Shown: in pieces, positions 6,894 to 8,413 of the stretch
Layout: each line of letters starts with the position of its first letter
How positions within the stretch are numbered: the stretch's first letter is position 1
Origin: an uncultured Spirochaetia bacterium
Lineage (GTDB): Bacteria; Spirochaetota; UBA4802; JAGODF01
Direction: 5' to 3'
DNA length: 8,413 bases
NCBI GenBank assembly: GCA_937967705.1
Contig: CALCJG010000040.1
Span: 1 to 8,413 of the forward strand
Translations under genes and position numbers: made by a program
Notes under the pieces: generated by a model
Told to the model about the DNA's origin: nothing
What the model saw: the letters and a program-made list of their open reading frames with translations, nothing else
Database searches by the model: none

Positions 6894-6920
6894 ATCAAAA
6901 AAAATAGCACTATACATAAT
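6892..6920 (+). promoter_or_regulatory. Candidate sigma-70 promoter upstream of the FlgM-like gene
   Basis: TTATCA (6892-6897, four of six matches to TTGACA), a 17-nt spacer and CATAAT (6915-6920, five of six matches to TATAAT). It lies just upstream of the sigma-28 site, so the gene may have dual promoters as flgM does in enterobacteria. The -35 overlaps the hairpin arm, and the surrounding AT-richness makes chance matches easy. Confidence 0.3.
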
Positions 6921-6926
6921 TTTAGC

Positions 6927-6953
6927 TAAACATCCATGTAGCCCTTCCGATAA
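6927..6953 (+). promoter_or_regulatory. Sigma-28 (FliA) promoter for the FlgM-like gene
   Basis: TAAA at 6927-6930, exactly 15 nt, then TCCGATAA at 6946-6953. The sigma-28 consensus is TAAA-N15-GCCGATAA, so 11 of 12 specified bases match with the ideal spacing. The predicted start would be around 6960, about 40 nt before the start codon of a sigma-28 antagonist, which is the biologically expected target. Confidence 0.8.
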
Positions 6954-6999
6954 TAATTATGTCACAACGTTATCAGGAAAAACCATTAAGGAGCCGGTC

Positions 7000-7362
7000 A
7001 TGAAAATAGATCAAAACACAACCTTTATCTACTCCCAGAACCCCTATGTAACCCATGGCAGACGGGTCGATCAACGCCGCATAATCCCCCGGGATACCGT
7101 CAGATCCGACCGTGTGGAGATATCCCCGGAAGCCCGAAACCGCTATGAGGAATTACGCCAGAAAGGGGAGAACAGGGAAACCCTCAGAGCCCAGGCCCTC
7201 GCCTATATGCCGGAGATCCGAAGACTGCTGTCTGAAGAGAGCGAAAACCGCGAAGCGAAGGTGGCTTCCCTCCGGGAAAGCGTGCATTCCGGCAATCTTC
7301 CCGGGGAAAACGACAGGGCCCTCGGTGAACTTTCCGAGAGCCTGCTGGGATTCATCCTCTGA
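7000..7362 (+). CDS. flgM: FlgM-like anti-sigma-28 factor
   Basis: The 120-residue protein resembles FlgM, which binds sigma-28 (FliA) in the cytoplasm and is exported through the completed flagellar hook-basal body, releasing late flagellar transcription. The recognisable parts are SDRVEISPEAR (36-46), matching the conserved D-x-V-x-(I/L)-S segment of the family, and NREAKVASLRESVHSG (83-98), matching the R-x-x-K-V-x-x-L-x-x-x-(I/V)-x-x-G segment of the sigma-binding half. The N-terminal 35 residues are polar and probably disordered, consistent with an exported chain. It is longer than typical FlgM (roughly 95-100 residues), with extra sequence between the two motifs and at the end. AAGGAG at 6988-6993 lies 6 nt before ATG. 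A sigma-28 promoter is directly upstream, supporting the call independently. No other flagellar structural gene is in the window. Confidence 0.78.
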   Translation: MKIDQNTTFIYSQNPYVTHGRRVDQRRIIPRDTVRSDRVEISPEARNRYEELRQKGENRETLRAQALAYMPEIRRLLSEESENREAKVASLRESVHSGNLPGENDRALGELSESLLGFIL

Positions 7363-7397
7363 AGGATCCGTTACCATCCGGAACCTTCCTGACCGTT

Positions 7398-7426
7398 CCC
7401 GAAAGTCCGTCATCGACGGCTTCGGG
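7398..7426 (+). terminator. Strong hairpin downstream of the FlgM-like gene, possible terminator
   Basis: CCCGAA (7398-7403) pairs with TTCGGG (7421-7426) and CCGTC (7407-7411) pairs with GACGG (7415-7419) around an ATC loop, with G7405-C7420 between two unpaired bases. It begins 36 nt after the stop codon. The following bases are GC-rich, with no T run until a loose T-rich patch near 7442-7456, so termination efficiency is uncertain; it could instead protect the mRNA 3' end. Confidence 0.42.
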
Positions 7427-7455
7427 GCGGCCTCCTGAGGAGTTACTATTCTTAC

Positions 7456-7484
7456 TTGACAAAAAATCAATCGAAGGATAGTCT
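7456..7484 (+). promoter_or_regulatory. Candidate sigma-70 promoter within the 433-nt gap
   Basis: A perfect TTGACA (7456-7461), a 17-nt spacer and TAGTCT (7479-7484; only T, A and final T match TATAAT). An alternative -10, GATAGT (7477-7482), matches four bases at 15-nt spacing. A transcript would start near 7491 with no coding sequence until 7796. Confidence 0.4.
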
Positions 7485-7490
7485 CTCCCA

Positions 7491-7740
7491 CACAGCCGTA
7501 CCACATAGAACCATACCCGGTAGATCATTAATTGCGTGTAACCACAGCCTTTGCGGAATAGAAAAACATACAAAACATCAGACCGGCGGGTCATAGGGGA
7601 TCAGAGGGGTTTTCCGTCCCCTTGAAAAAGGGATCGTTCCCCTTTCGGCCCGCTTTCCGCCTGCCGATCCCGGAACATGGCCGATCAGGCACAGCAGGGG
7701 CATAGGATAAACACCCCCTCCCCCGTCGGCGGTCTTTTTT
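7491..7740 (+). ncRNA. Unexplained structured stretch ending in T6: candidate leader RNA or small RNA
   Basis: The gap 7363-7795 holds no convincing gene on either strand; the longest + strand ATG frame here (7677) is 21 codons with no ribosome site. From the candidate start near 7491, several short helices can form: GACC/GGTC (7581-7584 with 7589-7592), AGGGG/CCCCT (7605-7609 with 7618-7622), an AAAGGGA/TCCCCTTT arm at about 7627-7646, and GCCT plus GATC with GATC plus AGGC around 7660-7690. The stretch ends in T6 at 7735-7740, and its two ends can pair (7492-7498 with 7727-7733, one A-G mismatch). I recognise no known RNA family. It may be a regulatory leader of the HAMP gene, an independent RNA, or nothing. 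Confidence 0.25.
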
Positions 7741-7795
7741 GATGGAAATGATAGGTTTATACAGGCAAGACTTCACATAATCGCAGGAGACCAGC

Positions 7796-8377
7796 ATGGG
7801 AAACAGAAAACAGATCCTCATCGACAAACAGTTCCAGCTCAAGACGACCCTTAAAATACTCGGAATGATCTATCTCGTCTTTACGGCCATCATAGTGGCA
7901 GTGGGCATTAACGCCTTCTACAACAATCACAGACTGGAAGAAATCGTCAGCAGTCACAAAGACCTGATCTCCGTCCAATATGAGGCCTTCAGCGAGCTGA
8001 TTGTCGTTTCCAAGGAAAAAAACCTCGATCGGCTCAACAAGGCCAAGGCCGCTTTTTCACAGAACATCGACAAGAACATGAATACCGTCTACGAGAACGT
8101 GGCTACCATCAAGGGCATTACGGGGAGTAATAACATCCTCTTCATCATCATCATCGTCTTTGCGCTCTCCCAGGGCCTTGTGCTCTATTTCGTCATACTC
8201 CGAAAAACCCACAGCATGGCGGGGCCCATCACCCTCCTCACTCAATATGTGAAGGATATTTCGGAAGGGCATTATCCGGAAATACGGCCTCTGCGGAAAA
8301 ATGACGAATTTCAGGAGCTCTATAACAGCTTTACCGTAATGGTCCAGCGTCTCAAGCAAAGGGAAGGCAGGGGGTGA
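7796..8377 (+). CDS. Two-TM membrane protein with a HAMP domain and no output domain
   Basis: The 193-residue inner-membrane protein has a basic N-terminus, TM1 at about 20-41, a periplasmic helical region of about 70 residues (42-111), TM2 at about 112-135 and a cytoplasmic HAMP domain (about 136-190). HAMP features are the Pro at 144 in the first helix (MAGPITLLTQY), the connector region (SEGHYPEIRPLRK) and N169-D170-E171 opening the second helix (DEFQELYNSFTVM). The topology is that of the sensor half of chemoreceptors or histidine kinases, but the chain stops three residues after HAMP, with no kinase, methyl-accepting, cyclase or phosphodiesterase domain. AGGAG lies 6 nt before the ATG. 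It probably signals through helix rotation to a separate partner, or is a truncated receptor. The FlgM-like gene upstream hints at, but does not prove, a motility link. Confidence 0.78.
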   Translation: MGNRKQILIDKQFQLKTTLKILGMIYLVFTAIIVAVGINAFYNNHRLEEIVSSHKDLISVQYEAFSELIVVSKEKNLDRLNKAKAAFSQNIDKNMNTVYENVATIKGITGSNNILFIIIIVFALSQGLVLYFVILRKTHSMAGPITLLTQYVKDISEGHYPEIRPLRKNDEFQELYNSFTVMVQRLKQREGRG

Positions 8378-8378
8378 T

Positions 8379-8413
8379 GTGCTGAAAGCCGCCGTCATCC
8401 GGCGGTTTGCCGG
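8379..8413 (+). CDS. Possible start of a further gene, cut by the window end
   Basis: A GTG at 8379 begins one base after the HAMP gene stop and stays open to the edge, reading MLKAAVIRRFA. AGGGGGTGAT (8369-8378), close to the full anti-SD complement, lies immediately upstream, but the gap to GTG is short. The basic start would fit a signal peptide. Only 11 codons are visible, and the same bases form a hairpin, so this is tentative. Confidence 0.3.
   Translation, partial: MLKAAVIRRFA
8386..8408 (+). terminator. GC-rich hairpin after the HAMP gene, possible terminator
   Basis: CCGCCG (8389-8394) pairs perfectly with CGGCGG (8400-8405) around a TCATC loop, extended by a G-U pair and two A-U pairs into a TTT tail (8406-8408). 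It begins 9 nt after the HAMP stop. The tail is short and the next bases are GCCGG, so it is weak as a terminator; it competes with the idea of a new gene beginning at 8379. Confidence 0.35.

Noticed and set aside
6798..6917. A 40-codon N-terminal extension of the SDR protein.
   Set aside because: AAGGAG precedes the ATG at 6797, the SDR fold begins there, and the extension crosses AT-rich promoter-like sequence.
7500..7735. Possible SRP RNA, 6S RNA or cyclic-di-GMP riboswitch in the gap.
   Set aside because: The SRP core sequence, the long 6S duplex and the GEMM core motifs were looked for by eye and not found; only an unclassified structured stretch remains.
7776..7781. CATAAT as a -10 for the HAMP gene.
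   Set aside because: It lies only 14 nt before the ATG, so transcription would start within or after the AGGAG ribosome site, and no -35 accompanies it.
7352..7842. Two minus-strand open frames of 80 and 83 codons covering the 433-nt gap.
   Set aside because: Both run into neighbouring + strand genes, show no motif or ribosome site, and have cysteine/arginine-rich shadow composition.

Overview
The window looks like chromosomal DNA from a Gram-negative, flagellated bacterium. The evidence is a TonB-type energy transducer (implying an outer membrane), a FlgM-like anti-sigma-28 factor with a near-consensus sigma-28 promoter, and an "alternative" GlmU-type nucleotidyltransferase/acyltransferase. 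Base composition is moderately GC-rich by eye, and most genes have AGGAG-type ribosome binding sites. A deltaproteobacterial (Desulfobacterota-like) or spirochaete-like host would fit, but this is an inference from gene style and not from a marker gene. I see no rRNA, tRNA, CRISPR array, insertion sequence, phage gene or defence system.

Layout. (1) The left edge carries the C-terminal part of a YihY/BrkB-type membrane protein on the + strand, ending in a cytoplasmic winged-helix-like tail. It converges on a minus-strand gene block, with a probable intrinsic terminator between them. (2) Between about 5.9 kb and 0.9 kb, five genes run on the minus strand: a small charged coiled-coil protein, a radical SAM protein of unknown substrate, a PLP-dependent class I aminotransferase, a GlmU-like protein and a TonB-like protein. 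Neighbours overlap (14, 4 and 22 nt) except at one 143-nt gap between the radical SAM and aminotransferase genes, which holds two abutting hairpins. The block therefore reads as two tightly coupled units, 2 + 3 genes. (3) Just upstream on the same strand is an SDR-family protein whose catalytic Tyr and Lys are replaced. (4) A divergent intergenic region of about 200 nt has candidate promoters in both directions, including the sigma-28 site. (5) On the + strand follow the FlgM-like gene, a 433-nt non-coding gap with a TTGACA-type promoter and a structured stretch ending in T6, a stand-alone two-TM HAMP protein, and possibly the first codons of another gene.

How the parts may work together. The sigma-28 promoter driving a sigma-28 antagonist is a standard flagellar feedback loop. 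The aminotransferase/GlmU-like/TonB unit is translationally interlocked, but its shared role is not evident from sequence. The radical SAM protein and its coiled-coil neighbour look like a two-gene module of unknown function. I did not find a clearly new defence or mobile system. The least explained parts are the radical SAM/coiled-coil pair, the divergent SDR and the structured 433-nt gap.
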